This document shows positions 24,009 to 33,170 of a stretch of DNA of 64,000 nt, piece after piece. Each line of letters opens with the position of its first letter. The first letter of the stretch is position 1. The stretch is taken from NCBI RefSeq assembly GCF_009908265.2, contig NZ_JAAATX020000008.1, forward strand, positions 1 to 64,000, written 5' to 3'. Source of the stretch: Paragemmobacter amnigenus (GTDB taxonomy: Bacteria; Pseudomonadota; Alphaproteobacteria; Rhodobacterales; Rhodobacteraceae). Below the pieces are notes generated by a model that saw only the letters and a list, made by a program, of their open reading frames with translations, was not told the DNA's origin and did not search any database. Position numbers and translations under genes: made by a program.

Positions 24009-25439
24009 TTACGCCCCATGCCCCACGATCGCCTTGACCTCGCAGAAGTCATGGATGCCCCAATCGGCATATTCCCGTCCGTTGCCCGACTGCTTGTATC
24101 CGCCAAAGGGCGCGAAGGTATCCCAGGCCGGATAGTTCAGGCTGACCTGCCCCGCCCGCAGCCGCCGCGCCACCGCGACCGCCTCCTTCGTCTCGCCCTG
24201 CACATAGGCGGCAAGGCCATAGACCGTGTCATTCGCCATCGCCACGGCCTCGTCCACCGTGTCATAGCCGATCACCGACAGGACCGGACCAAATATCTCT
24301 TCCCGCGCGATGGTCATGTCATTGGTCACATGGCCGAATACCGTAGGCCGCGCGAACCAGCCGCGATTGACGCCAACGGGACGGCCCACGCCCCCCGTCA
24401 CCAGCGTCGCCCCCTCGTCGATCCCCTTCTGGATCAGCCCCTGCACCTTGTCGAATTGCAGCTTGGAAATCAGCGGCCCCATCGTCACCGCCGGATCGTT
24501 CGGATCGCCCACGACGACCGCCTCTGCCGCCTCCTTCGCCACGGCCAGCGCCTCGTCCATCCGGCCCGCAGGCACGAACATCCGCGTCGGCGCATCGCAG
24601 GACTGCCCGGTATTGCCCATGCAGCCCTCGACGCCCCCCCGCACGGCCGCCGCCAGATCGGCGCTCGGCAGGATGATGTTGGCCGACTTGCCCCCCAGCT
24701 CCTGCGCCACCCGCTTCACCGTCGGCGCGGCGGCGGTCGCCACTTGCACGCCCGCACGGGTGGACCCGGTAAAGGACACCATGTCCACCTCCGGATGCGA
24801 CGACATCCGCGCCCCCACCTCCGGCCCTGTTCCGTTGACCATGTTGAACACGCCCGCCGGAACCCCCGCCGCATGGCAGACTTCCGCGAACAGCACGCCT
24901 GACAAAGGCGCGATCTCCGACGGCTTCAGCACCATGGTGCAGCCCGCCGCAATCGCAGGCCCGACCTTGCAGGCGATCTGGTTCATCGGCCAGTTCCACG
25001 GCGTGATCAGAGCGCAGACCCCGATCCCTTCACGCACCAGCAGGGTATCGCCCCGCATCTCCTCCCAGTGAAATTCCTTCGCCGCCTTGATGGTGCTTTC
25101 CAGATGCACCTGCCCCGCCCAGGCCTGCGCCTCGCGCGCCCATGCCATGGGCGCGCCCATCTCGGTCGACATGGCAACCGCGAATTCCTCGTACCGCCTG
25201 TTGTATTCGGCAAGAATGGCCTCCAGCAGCGCGATCCGGTCCGCCGCCTTCCAGGTGGTGAACCCGTCAAACGCCGCCCGCGCCGCCGCGATGGCCCGAT
25301 CCGCATCCGCCACCGACCCCAGCGCCACCTGCGCCACGATCTCCTCGGTCGCGGGGTTCTCCACCCCCATCACGGTCCCGCCCAGCGGCGCCACCCATTC
25401 CCCGTTGATGTAGAACTTCGACAGGTTCGCGTAAGTCAT
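24009..25439 (-). CDS. Aldehyde dehydrogenase family protein
   Basis: From ATG 25439 (GGTGAGGA upstream) the protein is 476 aa. It has the NAD-dependent aldehyde dehydrogenase motifs ITPWNWPMNQ, LKPSEIAP, FTGSTRAG, the general base Glu in QELGGKSAN (about 245) and the catalytic Cys in NTGQSCDAPT (about 280). EEIFGPVLS and GGYKQSGNGRE complete the family set. The context with demethylating FAD enzymes suggests oxidation of an aldehyde from methylated amine or betaine breakdown, for example betaine aldehyde, but substrate is inference. It is 7 bp downstream of the mttB-like gene. Confidence 0.9.
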   Translation of the reverse strand: MTYANLSKFYINGEWVAPLGGTVMGVENPATEEIVAQVALGSVADADRAIAAARAAFDGFTTWKAADRIALLEAILAEYNRRYEEFAVAMSTEMGAPMAWAREAQAWAGQVHLESTIKAAKEFHWEEMRGDTLLVREGIGVCALITPWNWPMNQIACKVGPAIAAGCTMVLKPSEIAPLSGVLFAEVCHAAGVPAGVFNMVNGTGPEVGARMSSHPEVDMVSFTGSTRAGVQVATAAAPTVKRVAQELGGKSANIILPSADLAAAVRGGVEGCMGNTGQSCDAPTRMFVPAGRMDEALAVAKEAAEAVVVGDPNDPAVTMGPLISKLQFDKVQGLIQKGIDEGATLVTGGVGRPVGVNRGWFARPTVFGHVTNDMTIAREEIFGPVLSVIGYDTVDEAVAMANDTVYGLAAYVQGETKEAVAVARRLRAGQVSLNYPAWDTFAPFGGYKQSGNGREYADWGIHDFCEVKAIVGHGA

Positions 25440-25446
25440 TGCATCC

Positions 25447-27000
25447 TCACCGGAAATAGATGTTGTATTTGGCCCGGATTGCGGCGTCGATCTCGGGATC
25501 GACCACGCATCCCGCCTTGGACAGGATGTCATTCTTGCGCCTTATCGCGGTGTCCAGCAACAGGGGTTTCCCGGCCTCGTTCCATTCCTTGGGGCTCATC
25601 CGGTTGCCCACCTTGGGATAGACATATTCCGTCTGCATCAGGCTCAGCGTCTGGTCCGACCCCAGATAATGCCCGGGTCCCCCCAGACAGACCTCCTTCA
25701 TCGCCTCGATCGACGTGGAATCCTCCGTCACATCGATCCCCCGCACCAGCCGCATCGCCTGCCCCAGCAGGTCATCGCCCAGCACCAAGGACTCCAGGCA
25801 GAACCCCAGCAGCGAGGCATGCATCCCCACCGCCTCGTAACACATGTTCAACCCCGCCAGCCCCGCCAGCGCATTGGTAATCCCCTGCTCCCATCCCGCC
25901 TGCATGTCGGGCAGCTTGCTGTCGGAAATCCCCGACGCCGCCCCCCCGGGCAGGCCATAGAAGCGGTGCATCTGCGCACATCCCGCCGTCAGCAGCGCCT
26001 GCTCGGCACTCCCCCCGCTCATCGCCCCCGTCCGCAGGTCCGACACGAAGGGCCACGTCCCGAAAATCGCAGGCGCCCCCTTCTTGATCGCGTTGACGTA
26101 GACGACCCCCGCCAGACACTCCGCCACCGCCTGCACGATGGTCAGCGCGATGGGCGCAGGCGCCGTCGCCCCCGCCTGCCCGGCAGAGAGCAGCAGCATC
26201 GGCATCCCCCGCCGGATGCAATCCTCCATCGTGATGCAGGATTCCTCGGCAAACTTCATCGGCGGCACGACGAAACAGTTTGAGTTGGAAACGAAGGGCC
26301 GCTCCACCCACTTCTCCTCGCCGCCCGCCACCATGTAGAGCATGTCAAAGCAATCCGCGACGTGGCTAGGATCGCTGAAACTCGTCCCCACATGCTTCTT
26401 CGTGCCCGAGAGGCAGGCATAAAGCGTGTTCAGGTCCATCTCCCGATTGTCCACCACATCGCGGCAGACCATCGTGCGCTGGTAGAAATGGATGTTGTCC
26501 AGATTGTCGACCAACCGCGCCCCATCATACAGGTCCTGCGCGGTCGAATCCCGATAGTCCAGCGTGATCGGGTCCACGATATGCACCGCCGCCCCCGCCG
26601 TGCCGAAATGCACGTTGGTCCCCGTCAGATGCAGGTCATGCTTCGGATCGCGCGCATAAAGCGTGATGTCCCGCGCCGCCACCGCCAGCATGTCCTCGAC
26701 CAGCGCGCGGGGAAACCGCAGCCGCCCGTCATCGCCCTGCACCGCACCGGCGGCGGTCATGATCTCCACCCCCGATTTCGGCGCCTGCGACAGCCCGATC
26801 ACCTCCAGCGCCTCCAGCGCGCTTTCATGGATCTTCGCCATCCCCGCATCCGTCAGCGGCTTGTACTGCCCCCCGGGCATCCCCCCGCGCACGGGCCGCA
26901 CATCATCCGCCAAGGGCGCCGCCCGCAGCGCCACACGCGCCGACCGCCCCCCCGACCGCCGCGCCCGCGCCGGTTCACAGACCTCGCCGATATCGCTCAT
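25447..27000 (-). CDS. Trimethylamine methyltransferase (MttB) family protein in methylated-amine cluster
   Basis: From ATG 27000 with GGGAGAG upstream, the chain is 517 aa, standard for MttB homologues. Landmarks include MAKIHESALEALEVIG, the GTNVHFGTAGAAVHI block, ISDSKLPDMQAGWEQG, and ECLAGVVYVNAIKKGAPAIFG, with a C-terminal KAGCVVDPEIDAAIRAKY. The reading frame has no amber codon, so it is a non-pyrrolysine member such as those that demethylate betaines. It sits between two FAD/GcvT dehydrogenase genes and an aldehyde dehydrogenase, so it likely acts in the same methylated-amine pathway. Substrate and corrinoid partner are unknown. Confidence 0.87.
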   Translation of the reverse strand: MSDIGEVCEPARARRSGGRSARVALRAAPLADDVRPVRGGMPGGQYKPLTDAGMAKIHESALEALEVIGLSQAPKSGVEIMTAAGAVQGDDGRLRFPRALVEDMLAVAARDITLYARDPKHDLHLTGTNVHFGTAGAAVHIVDPITLDYRDSTAQDLYDGARLVDNLDNIHFYQRTMVCRDVVDNREMDLNTLYACLSGTKKHVGTSFSDPSHVADCFDMLYMVAGGEEKWVERPFVSNSNCFVVPPMKFAEESCITMEDCIRRGMPMLLLSAGQAGATAPAPIALTIVQAVAECLAGVVYVNAIKKGAPAIFGTWPFVSDLRTGAMSGGSAEQALLTAGCAQMHRFYGLPGGAASGISDSKLPDMQAGWEQGITNALAGLAGLNMCYEAVGMHASLLGFCLESLVLGDDLLGQAMRLVRGIDVTEDSTSIEAMKEVCLGGPGHYLGSDQTLSLMQTEYVYPKVGNRMSPKEWNEAGKPLLLDTAIRRKNDILSKAGCVVDPEIDAAIRAKYNIYFR

Positions 27001-27050
27001 CGCCCGCTCTCCCTGCAAAGGCCCCGCCGGCATCTCCACCACGCAAGCCC

Positions 27051-27105
27051 TCATTTTCCGTTCAGAAATATCCTCGGGGGGTCCGGGGGGCAGACAGCCC
27101 CCCGG
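27051..27105 (-). repeat. GGATATTT element with GC hairpin, copy 2
   Basis: Minus strand: hairpin CCGGGGGGC-TGTCT-GCCCCCCGG (27105-27083), then GGACCCCC, GAGGATATTT, a short spacer and ACGGAAAATG. It lies between the stop of the upstream FAD/GcvT gene and the mttB-like gene. The hairpin probably trims or ends the upstream message. Confidence 0.6.
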
Positions 27106-27126
27106 GGTATCCACCCGCGCAACGCC

Positions 27127-29586
27127 TCACATCCGCACCCGCTCCGATTTCGGATCATGCATCGGCACCAGCGACGCCACGGCCCGATGCCGCACCCCCG
27201 CCACCTCGATCTCGTAGGTCGACGCCAGAACCTCCGCCTCGCTCTCCCCCGCGCAAGGGACATATCCCATGCCCACCGCCCCGCCCAGGAAATGGCCGTA
27301 ATTCCCGCTGGTGACCGGCCCCACGATCCGCCCGTCCCGCACGATCGCCTCGTTGTGGAACAGCATGACCGACGGGTCCTCGACGCGGAACTGCACCATC
27401 CGGCGGCTCAACCCCGCCTCGGCCTTGCGCAGCACCGCATCCCGCCCGACGAACCCCGCCTTCTTCTTCGACACGGCAAAGCCAAGCCCCGCCTCCAGCA
27501 CATGGTCCTCGTCGGTGATGTCATGGCCCCAATGCCGGTAGGCTTTCTCGATCCGGCAGGAATCCAGCGTGTGGATACCGCAAAGCGTCAGCCCCAGCCC
27601 CGCCCCCGCCTCTTCCAGCGCCTCGAACACATGCGCCGTCTGGTCGGAGGAAACATAAAGCTCCCAGCCCAGCTCGCCCACGTAAGTCACCCGATGCGCG
27701 CGGGCCAGCCCCATGCCCACCTCCACCTCGCGCGCCATCCCGAAGGGATGCGCGGCGTTGGAGAAGTCATCGGGGCTCACCGCCGCCATCAGATCGCGCG
27801 CCTTCGGCCCCATGATGCACAGCACCGATTCCGCCGCCGTCACATCGGTGATGACCGCGAACTCGTCGGCCAAAGCCCGCCGCAACAACGCCAGATTGCG
27901 CTGCAAGGTCGCCCCCGGCACCACCAGCAGATAGGCCGTCTCCGACAGCCGCGTGACGGTCAGGTCCGCCTCGATCCCGCCGCGGTCGTTCAGGAACATC
28001 GTATAGACGATCCGCCCCACGGGCACGTCCACCTCTGCCGAACAGACCCGGTTCAGGAAGGCCATGGCATCCCGCCCCTCGACCCTGATCTTCCCGAAGG
28101 ACGTCATGTCAAAGAACCCGACCCCCTCGCGCACCGCCATATGCTCGGCCTTCTGGTTTGCAAACCAGTTCTGCCCCTTCCAGTCGTACCGATACTCCCG
28201 CTCCTGCCCCGGCCGCGCGAACCAGTTCGCCCGCTCCCATCCGGCAACCTCGCCAAACACCGCCCCCCGTGCCTTCAGATGCTCGTGCAGCGGCGTCCGC
28301 CGCACCCCCCGGCTCGTCTCCACCTGCCGGAACGGGAAATGATCCGCATACAGCAGCCCCAGCGTCTCGCTCACCCGCTCCTTGAGATAGGCCCTGTTCC
28401 GCTGGAACGGCTGCGCCCGCCGGATATCCACCTCCCACAGGTCAAACGGCGGCTCCCCTTCCGTGATCCAGGACGCCAGAGCCATCCCCGCGCCCCCCGA
28501 CCCCGCGATCCCGACCGAGTTATACCCCGCCGCGATCCAATAGCCCCGCAACTCCGGCGCCTCGCCCAGATAATAGCGGTCGTCGGGCGTGAAACTCTCG
28601 GGCCCGTTGAAGAAGGTATGAATCCCCGCCGTCTGGAACAGCGGCATCCGGTCCATCGCCTTTTCAAGGATCGGCTGGAAATGGTCCCAATCCTCGGGCA
28701 GCGTGTCGAACATGAAATCCTCGCGGATGCCCCCCATGCCCCAGGGCTTGGCCTTGGGTTCAAAGGCCCCGATCATCATCTTGCCCGCGTCCGATTTGTA
28801 ATAGGCACATTCATCCGGCACCCGCAGCACCGGCAGATGGCCCAAACCCTCCACAGGTTCGGTGATCAGATAGAAATGCTCGCAGGCATGCAGCGGCAGC
28901 GTAACGCCAGATTGCGCCGCCAGATCGCGCCCCCACATCCCCCCGCAATTCACCACCACATCGGCGGCGATGAAGCCCGGCTCGCCCTCCGCACTCACAT
29001 AATCGACGCCCGTCACGCGGCCCCCCGCCTGACGCACCCCCGTGACCTTGGTATGCTCGAAAATCTGCGCGCCCCGCATCCGCGCACCCTTGGCCAGCGC
29101 CATGGCGATATTCGCGGGATCGCACTGCCCGTCCAGCGGCAGATGCACCGCCCCCACCACGTCCGCCACATTCAGATGCGGATACATCTCCTTCACCTGA
29201 GCGGGCGAAATCTCCGCCACATCCACGCCAAAGATGCGCGCCACGGTGGCCTGCCGCAGCAACTCCTCCCGCCGATGCTCGGTCAGTGCCACCGAAATGC
29301 TGCCCACCTGACGCATCCCCGTCGCAACGCCCGTCTCCGCCTCCAGCTTCACATACAGATCAGCCGAATACTTCGCGAGCCGCGTCATGTTGGCCGACCC
29401 GCGCAACTGCCCGATCAGCCCCGCCGCATGCCAGGTGGTGCCCGAAGTCAGCTGCTTCCTCTCCAGCAGCACGACATCCGTCCATCCGGCCTTGGCCAGA
29501 TGATAGGCCACCGAACAGCCCGACACGCCCCCCCCGATGACAACCGCCCGCGCCCGCTCCGGAACCTGACCCACGACCCTCTCCAT
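27127..29586 (-). CDS. FAD-dependent dimethylglycine/sarcosine dehydrogenase-like protein with GcvT domain
   Basis: The 819-aa protein has an N-terminal FAD-binding DAO domain (AVVIGGGVSGCSVAYHLA, about 14-31; VVLLERKQLTSGTTWHAAG, the covalent-FAD His region) up to about residue 380. A FAO_M-type linker follows, then a C-terminal GcvT aminomethyltransferase domain (about 440-819) with YVGELGWELY and GIHTLDSCRIEKAYRHWGHD. Such enzymes demethylate dimethylglycine, sarcosine or related N-methyl compounds and pass the methyl carbon to tetrahydrofolate. The start ATG follows the repeat element 29584-29638. It and its paralogue at 29651 probably handle successive or alternative methylated amines. 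Confidence 0.87.
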   Translation of the reverse strand: MERVVGQVPERARAVVIGGGVSGCSVAYHLAKAGWTDVVLLERKQLTSGTTWHAAGLIGQLRGSANMTRLAKYSADLYVKLEAETGVATGMRQVGSISVALTEHRREELLRQATVARIFGVDVAEISPAQVKEMYPHLNVADVVGAVHLPLDGQCDPANIAMALAKGARMRGAQIFEHTKVTGVRQAGGRVTGVDYVSAEGEPGFIAADVVVNCGGMWGRDLAAQSGVTLPLHACEHFYLITEPVEGLGHLPVLRVPDECAYYKSDAGKMMIGAFEPKAKPWGMGGIREDFMFDTLPEDWDHFQPILEKAMDRMPLFQTAGIHTFFNGPESFTPDDRYYLGEAPELRGYWIAAGYNSVGIAGSGGAGMALASWITEGEPPFDLWEVDIRRAQPFQRNRAYLKERVSETLGLLYADHFPFRQVETSRGVRRTPLHEHLKARGAVFGEVAGWERANWFARPGQEREYRYDWKGQNWFANQKAEHMAVREGVGFFDMTSFGKIRVEGRDAMAFLNRVCSAEVDVPVGRIVYTMFLNDRGGIEADLTVTRLSETAYLLVVPGATLQRNLALLRRALADEFAVITDVTAAESVLCIMGPKARDLMAAVSPDDFSNAAHPFGMAREVEVGMGLARAHRVTYVGELGWELYVSSDQTAHVFEALEEAGAGLGLTLCGIHTLDSCRIEKAYRHWGHDITDEDHVLEAGLGFAVSKKKAGFVGRDAVLRKAEAGLSRRMVQFRVEDPSVMLFHNEAIVRDGRIVGPVTSGNYGHFLGGAVGMGYVPCAGESEAEVLASTYEIEVAGVRHRAVASLVPMHDPKSERVRM

Positions 29587-29638
29587 TTTCCGTCTTCAAA
29601 TATCCTGCGGGGGGTCCGGGGGGCGCAAAGCCCCCCGG
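29584..29638 (-). repeat. GGATATTT element with GC hairpin, copy 3
   Basis: Minus strand: hairpin CCGGGGGGC-TTTGC-GCCCCCCGG (29638-29616), GGACCCCC, then GCAGGATATTT and a short spacer to ACGGAAAATG, whose ATG is the start codon of the gene at 29586. It lies just after the stop of the upstream paralogue, so it separates two related genes. Confidence 0.6.
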
Positions 29639-29650
29639 TCCCTCCGCCCG

Positions 29651-32095
29651 TCACGCGCGCAACCGCTCGTTCTTCGCATCCCACAGCGGCGCGTCCTCGC
29701 AGACCACGGCCCGGCACCGCTCGCCAAAGACCTCCACCTCGACCACCGTCCCCGGCACCGCCAGATCGGCCCGCAGCATCCCCAGCGCGACCACCTTGCC
29801 CACCCGATGCCCGAAATAGCCCGACGTCGTCTCGCCCACGACCGCACCGTCATGCCACAGCGTGGACATGTAAGGCGGATCACACTCCCCCGCCTCCACG
29901 GTCAGCGTGACGAACCGCTTTGCGACCCCCCTCTGCCGCTCCGCCTCCAGCGCCGCCTTGCCGCGGAAGTCAGGCTTCGACCAATCCACGAACCGCTCCA
30001 GCCCGCCCTGCAGCACGGTGTAGTCGGTCGAAAGGTCCCCCTTCCACGCCCGATACCCCTTCTCCACCCGCAGGGAATTCAGCGCGAACATGCCAAAGGG
30101 CCGCAGGCCCAGGGGCCGCCCCGCCGCCATCACCGCATCGAACACAGCCGGCGTATCCGGCACGCGCGAATGGATTTCCCAGCCCAACTCACCCGCGAAA
30201 CTCACCCGCATCAGCAGGACGGACCGCCCCGCAATCCGCCCCTCGGACCAGGTCAGCCAAGGCTTGCCCAGATCGGCCTCGCACCCCGCCGCCACCAGCA
30301 CCTCCCGCGCCAGTGGCCCCGTCAAAATCTGCGTGGACCAGCCGTCCGTCTCGTCCACCAGCGTCAATCCATCCGGCAGGGTGGACAACAGCCACTCCTT
30401 GTCATGCATCTGCGCGGTGGCCGCCGTGATCAGCAGCACCTCATCCTCGGCGATCCGCGCCACCGACATCTCGGTGACGATCCGCCCCTTGCCATCCGCG
30501 AAATAGGCCAGCCCCAGCCGCCCCACGGCGGGCACCTTCCCCGTGATCTGCGCCGACAGCCATGCCACCGCGCCCGCCCCCGTCACGCGGAACCGCGAAA
30601 ATCCGGGCAGGTCCAATATCCCGCAGGCATCCCGCACCGCGAGGCACTCCTCGCGCACCGCCCCGAACCACGGGCCTTCCCGCTCCCACGTCCGCTGCGC
30701 CGCCTCGCTGGTATCGTCGCCCTCGCGCGCATACCACAGCGCCCGCTCCCAGCCATTGTACGGCCCGAACTGCGCCCCCAGCGCCGCCACGCGGTCATGC
30801 ACCGCCGACAGCTTTTTCCCCCGTCCCACGGGCCAGACGTGATGCGGGAAATGGATGGCATATTCGTGCCCGTAGACCTCCATCCCCTTTTCCACGCAGT
30901 ATTGCGGGTCCTCGAACCCGGTGAACCGGCGCGGATCGCAGGACCACATGTCCCATTCCGTCGCCCCCTCCGTCACCCATTCCGCCAGAACCTTGCCCGC
31001 GCCCCCCGCCTGACAGATGCCGAAGGTGAAGACGCAAGCCTCGAACGCATTGGGCACACCGGGCATAGGCCCGATCAACGGGTTCCCGTCAGGGGTATAA
31101 GGAATGGGCCCGTTGATGACCTTCGTCAGATTGGCCTGCCCCAGCAGCGGCACCCGCGCCATGGCATCATTGATATGCCATTCCAACCGCTCCAGATCGT
31201 CGGGGAACAGCTGGAAGGAAAAATCCTCCGGCATCGGATCGTCAGGGCTGGCCCAATGCGCGCGGCAGGGGTTCTCGTAAGGCCCCAGATTGAAGCCATA
31301 TTTCTCCTGCCGCAGGTAATAGGACGAATCCACATCCCGCAGGAGCGGCAGCTTGTGCCCCACCCCCTTGGACCAGCTTTCCAGCTCGGGGATCGTATCG
31401 AACAGCAGATATTGATGGCTCATCACCATCATCGGCAGATCGCGCCCGAACATCTTCGCCACTTCGCGCGCATAATATCCGGCGGCATTCACCACGATCT
31501 CGCAGCGGATCTCGCCCTTGGGCGTCTCCACGACCCACTCATCCCCCTCGCGTCGCACGCCGGTCGCCGGACAGAACCGCTCGATCCGCGCCCCCATCTG
31601 GCGCGCGCCCTTGGCCAGCGCCTGCGTCAACTGCGCGGGATCGATATCCCCGTCATAAGGGTCATACAAAGCCCCCGCCAGATCATGCGTCTCAAGGAAG
31701 GGATAGCGCGACCGGATCTCGTCAGGCGACAGGATATCCAGATCCATCCCCTGATACCGCCCCATCCCGACGACGCGCTTGAACTCCTGCAACCGCTCGC
31801 GGCTGTGGCCCAACCGGACCGATCCGGTCACATGGTAATTCATCGGATAATCGACGGCCTCGCCCAAGCCCCGATACAGCTGCGCCGAATAGCGCTGCAT
31901 GTTCATGATCGACCAACTGCTGGAAAACGTCGGCACATTCCCCGCCGCGTGCCATGTGGACCCTGCGGTCAGCTCGTTCTTTTCCAAGAGGACGCAATCC
32001 GTCCATCCGGCCTTCGCCAGATGATACAGCGACGACGCCCCCACCGCGCCCCCGCCAATGATCACCACCCGCGCGCTCGTGGGAAAATCCGCCAT
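29651..32095 (-). CDS. FAD-dependent dimethylglycine/sarcosine dehydrogenase-like protein with GcvT domain (paralogue)
   Basis: Start ATG 32095 has GGAGGA upstream; a GTG immediately before is an alternative. The 814-aa chain repeats the architecture of its neighbour: FAD domain (RVVIIGGGAVGASSLYHLA, then LLEKNELTAGSTWHAAG) to about residue 390, linker, and a GcvT domain with SFAGELGWEIHSR and FALNSLRVEKGYRAWKGDLS. Sequence differs enough from the 27127-29586 copy to suggest different substrates, not a recent duplication. Probable role: oxidative demethylation of N-methylated glycine derivatives with folate as methyl acceptor. A divergent LysR regulator sits 109 bp away. Confidence 0.87.
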   Translation of the reverse strand: MADFPTSARVVIIGGGAVGASSLYHLAKAGWTDCVLLEKNELTAGSTWHAAGNVPTFSSSWSIMNMQRYSAQLYRGLGEAVDYPMNYHVTGSVRLGHSRERLQEFKRVVGMGRYQGMDLDILSPDEIRSRYPFLETHDLAGALYDPYDGDIDPAQLTQALAKGARQMGARIERFCPATGVRREGDEWVVETPKGEIRCEIVVNAAGYYAREVAKMFGRDLPMMVMSHQYLLFDTIPELESWSKGVGHKLPLLRDVDSSYYLRQEKYGFNLGPYENPCRAHWASPDDPMPEDFSFQLFPDDLERLEWHINDAMARVPLLGQANLTKVINGPIPYTPDGNPLIGPMPGVPNAFEACVFTFGICQAGGAGKVLAEWVTEGATEWDMWSCDPRRFTGFEDPQYCVEKGMEVYGHEYAIHFPHHVWPVGRGKKLSAVHDRVAALGAQFGPYNGWERALWYAREGDDTSEAAQRTWEREGPWFGAVREECLAVRDACGILDLPGFSRFRVTGAGAVAWLSAQITGKVPAVGRLGLAYFADGKGRIVTEMSVARIAEDEVLLITAATAQMHDKEWLLSTLPDGLTLVDETDGWSTQILTGPLAREVLVAAGCEADLGKPWLTWSEGRIAGRSVLLMRVSFAGELGWEIHSRVPDTPAVFDAVMAAGRPLGLRPFGMFALNSLRVEKGYRAWKGDLSTDYTVLQGGLERFVDWSKPDFRGKAALEAERQRGVAKRFVTLTVEAGECDPPYMSTLWHDGAVVGETTSGYFGHRVGKVVALGMLRADLAVPGTVVEVEVFGERCRAVVCEDAPLWDAKNERLRA

Positions 32096-32176
32096 CACAT
32101 CCTCCGCCGTCCCGTCTTCCGCGCGGCAGGATGACAGCCAATCCCCGCCCTTTCAATTCGCCCTCGACCCGCCTAT

Positions 32177-32195
32177 TGATCGGAAAACCCGATCA
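32177..32195. promoter_or_regulatory. LysR-type palindromic operator in divergent spacer
   Basis: TGATCGG (32177-32183) and CCGATCA (32189-32195) form a perfect 7-bp inverted repeat with a 5-nt spacer. It ends 8 bp before the regulator's ATG and about 80 bp from the divergent dehydrogenase start. Location and symmetry fit the autoregulatory site of the adjacent LysR protein. Confidence 0.5.
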
Positions 32196-32203
32196 GGCCG
32201 CAG

Positions 32204-33055
32204 ATGCAGACCGAACTCCTCGACACCTTCCTCGACCTCGTCGAAACCCGCAGCTTCAACCGCAGCGCGGAACGGCTGGGCATCACCCAATCCACCGTCT
32301 CGGCCCGCATCGCGGCGCTGGAACAGGCGCTGGGGTCCAAACTCTTCACCCGCTCCCGCGCCGGAACCGACCTCACCACCGAAGGCAAACGCTTCGAACC
32401 CCATGCCCGCGCCCTGCGCCACGAATGGCACGAGGCGCGGCGCCGCATACAGGTACCCGACCGCGCCGCCCACCTGATCCGCCTCGGCATCCAGAACGAC
32501 CTTGCGGCGCAGCATATCGGCGAATGGATCGCCGATTTCCGCCGCGCGCTCCCCGACACGGCCTTCTACATCGAACCCGACTATTCCAACCAGATGTGCG
32601 CCGATGTGCTGACCGGCATCCTCGACTTTGCCGTGATGTATTCCCCCAAACCCCACCCCGACCTGCACTTCTCGGAACTGGGCGAAGTCACCTACCGCAT
32701 GGTCAGCACCGACACCGACCGCAGGGCCGAGGTGGACCCCCAGACCTTCATCTTCGCCCATTTCTCGCCCATGTTCGAAACCATGCACCGCGAGCTGACA
32801 CCCGAATTCGCCTCCGCCCCCGTCTCGGTGGGCCAAAGCGCTACGGTGGCCTCGCTCCTCACCGCGATGGGCGGGGCGGGCTATGTGCTGGAACGCACCG
32901 CCACCCAGATGCTCGCCACCGGCCGCTTCCGCGAGGTGACCGACGCCCCCGTCCTGCGCCAGCCCGTCTATGCCGCGACCCACCTGCGCCACCGCACGAC
33001 GCCGCTCCACCGGAAACTCCACCGCATCGTGCAGCGCCGCCTGACGGGCCGCTGA
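32204..33055 (+). CDS. LysR-family transcriptional regulator of the methylated-amine cluster
   Basis: The 283-aa protein has an N-terminal HTH (SAERLGITQSTVSARIAALEQALG, about residues 21-44) and a periplasmic-binding-like effector domain including LGIQNDLAAQHIGEW and LDFAVMYSPKP. It is transcribed away from the demethylating-dehydrogenase genes, the classical arrangement for a LysR activator of its neighbours, with the operator-like palindrome at 32177. The inducer is unknown. After the stop an AT-rich partial palindrome with core TCTTCGAAGA (about 33070-33090) may terminate transcription. Confidence 0.85.
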   Translation: MQTELLDTFLDLVETRSFNRSAERLGITQSTVSARIAALEQALGSKLFTRSRAGTDLTTEGKRFEPHARALRHEWHEARRRIQVPDRAAHLIRLGIQNDLAAQHIGEWIADFRRALPDTAFYIEPDYSNQMCADVLTGILDFAVMYSPKPHPDLHFSELGEVTYRMVSTDTDRRAEVDPQTFIFAHFSPMFETMHRELTPEFASAPVSVGQSATVASLLTAMGGAGYVLERTATQMLATGRFREVTDAPVLRQPVYAATHLRHRTTPLHRKLHRIVQRRLTGR

Positions 33056-33170
33056 CCCCGCCGCGACTCAAATTTCTTCGAAGATTTTTGCCTTGCCCGA
33101 ACCCTACCCGACCGCCCTCTGCGTGCTGACACACTGCGGTACAGAATGCGGCACAAGATGCGGCACAGCC

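Noticed and set aside
26362-29910. Long plus-strand open frame (about 1180 codons)
   Set aside because: It lies opposite the MttB-like and FAD/GcvT genes, and its product is His/Arg/Pro-rich with no recognisable fold.
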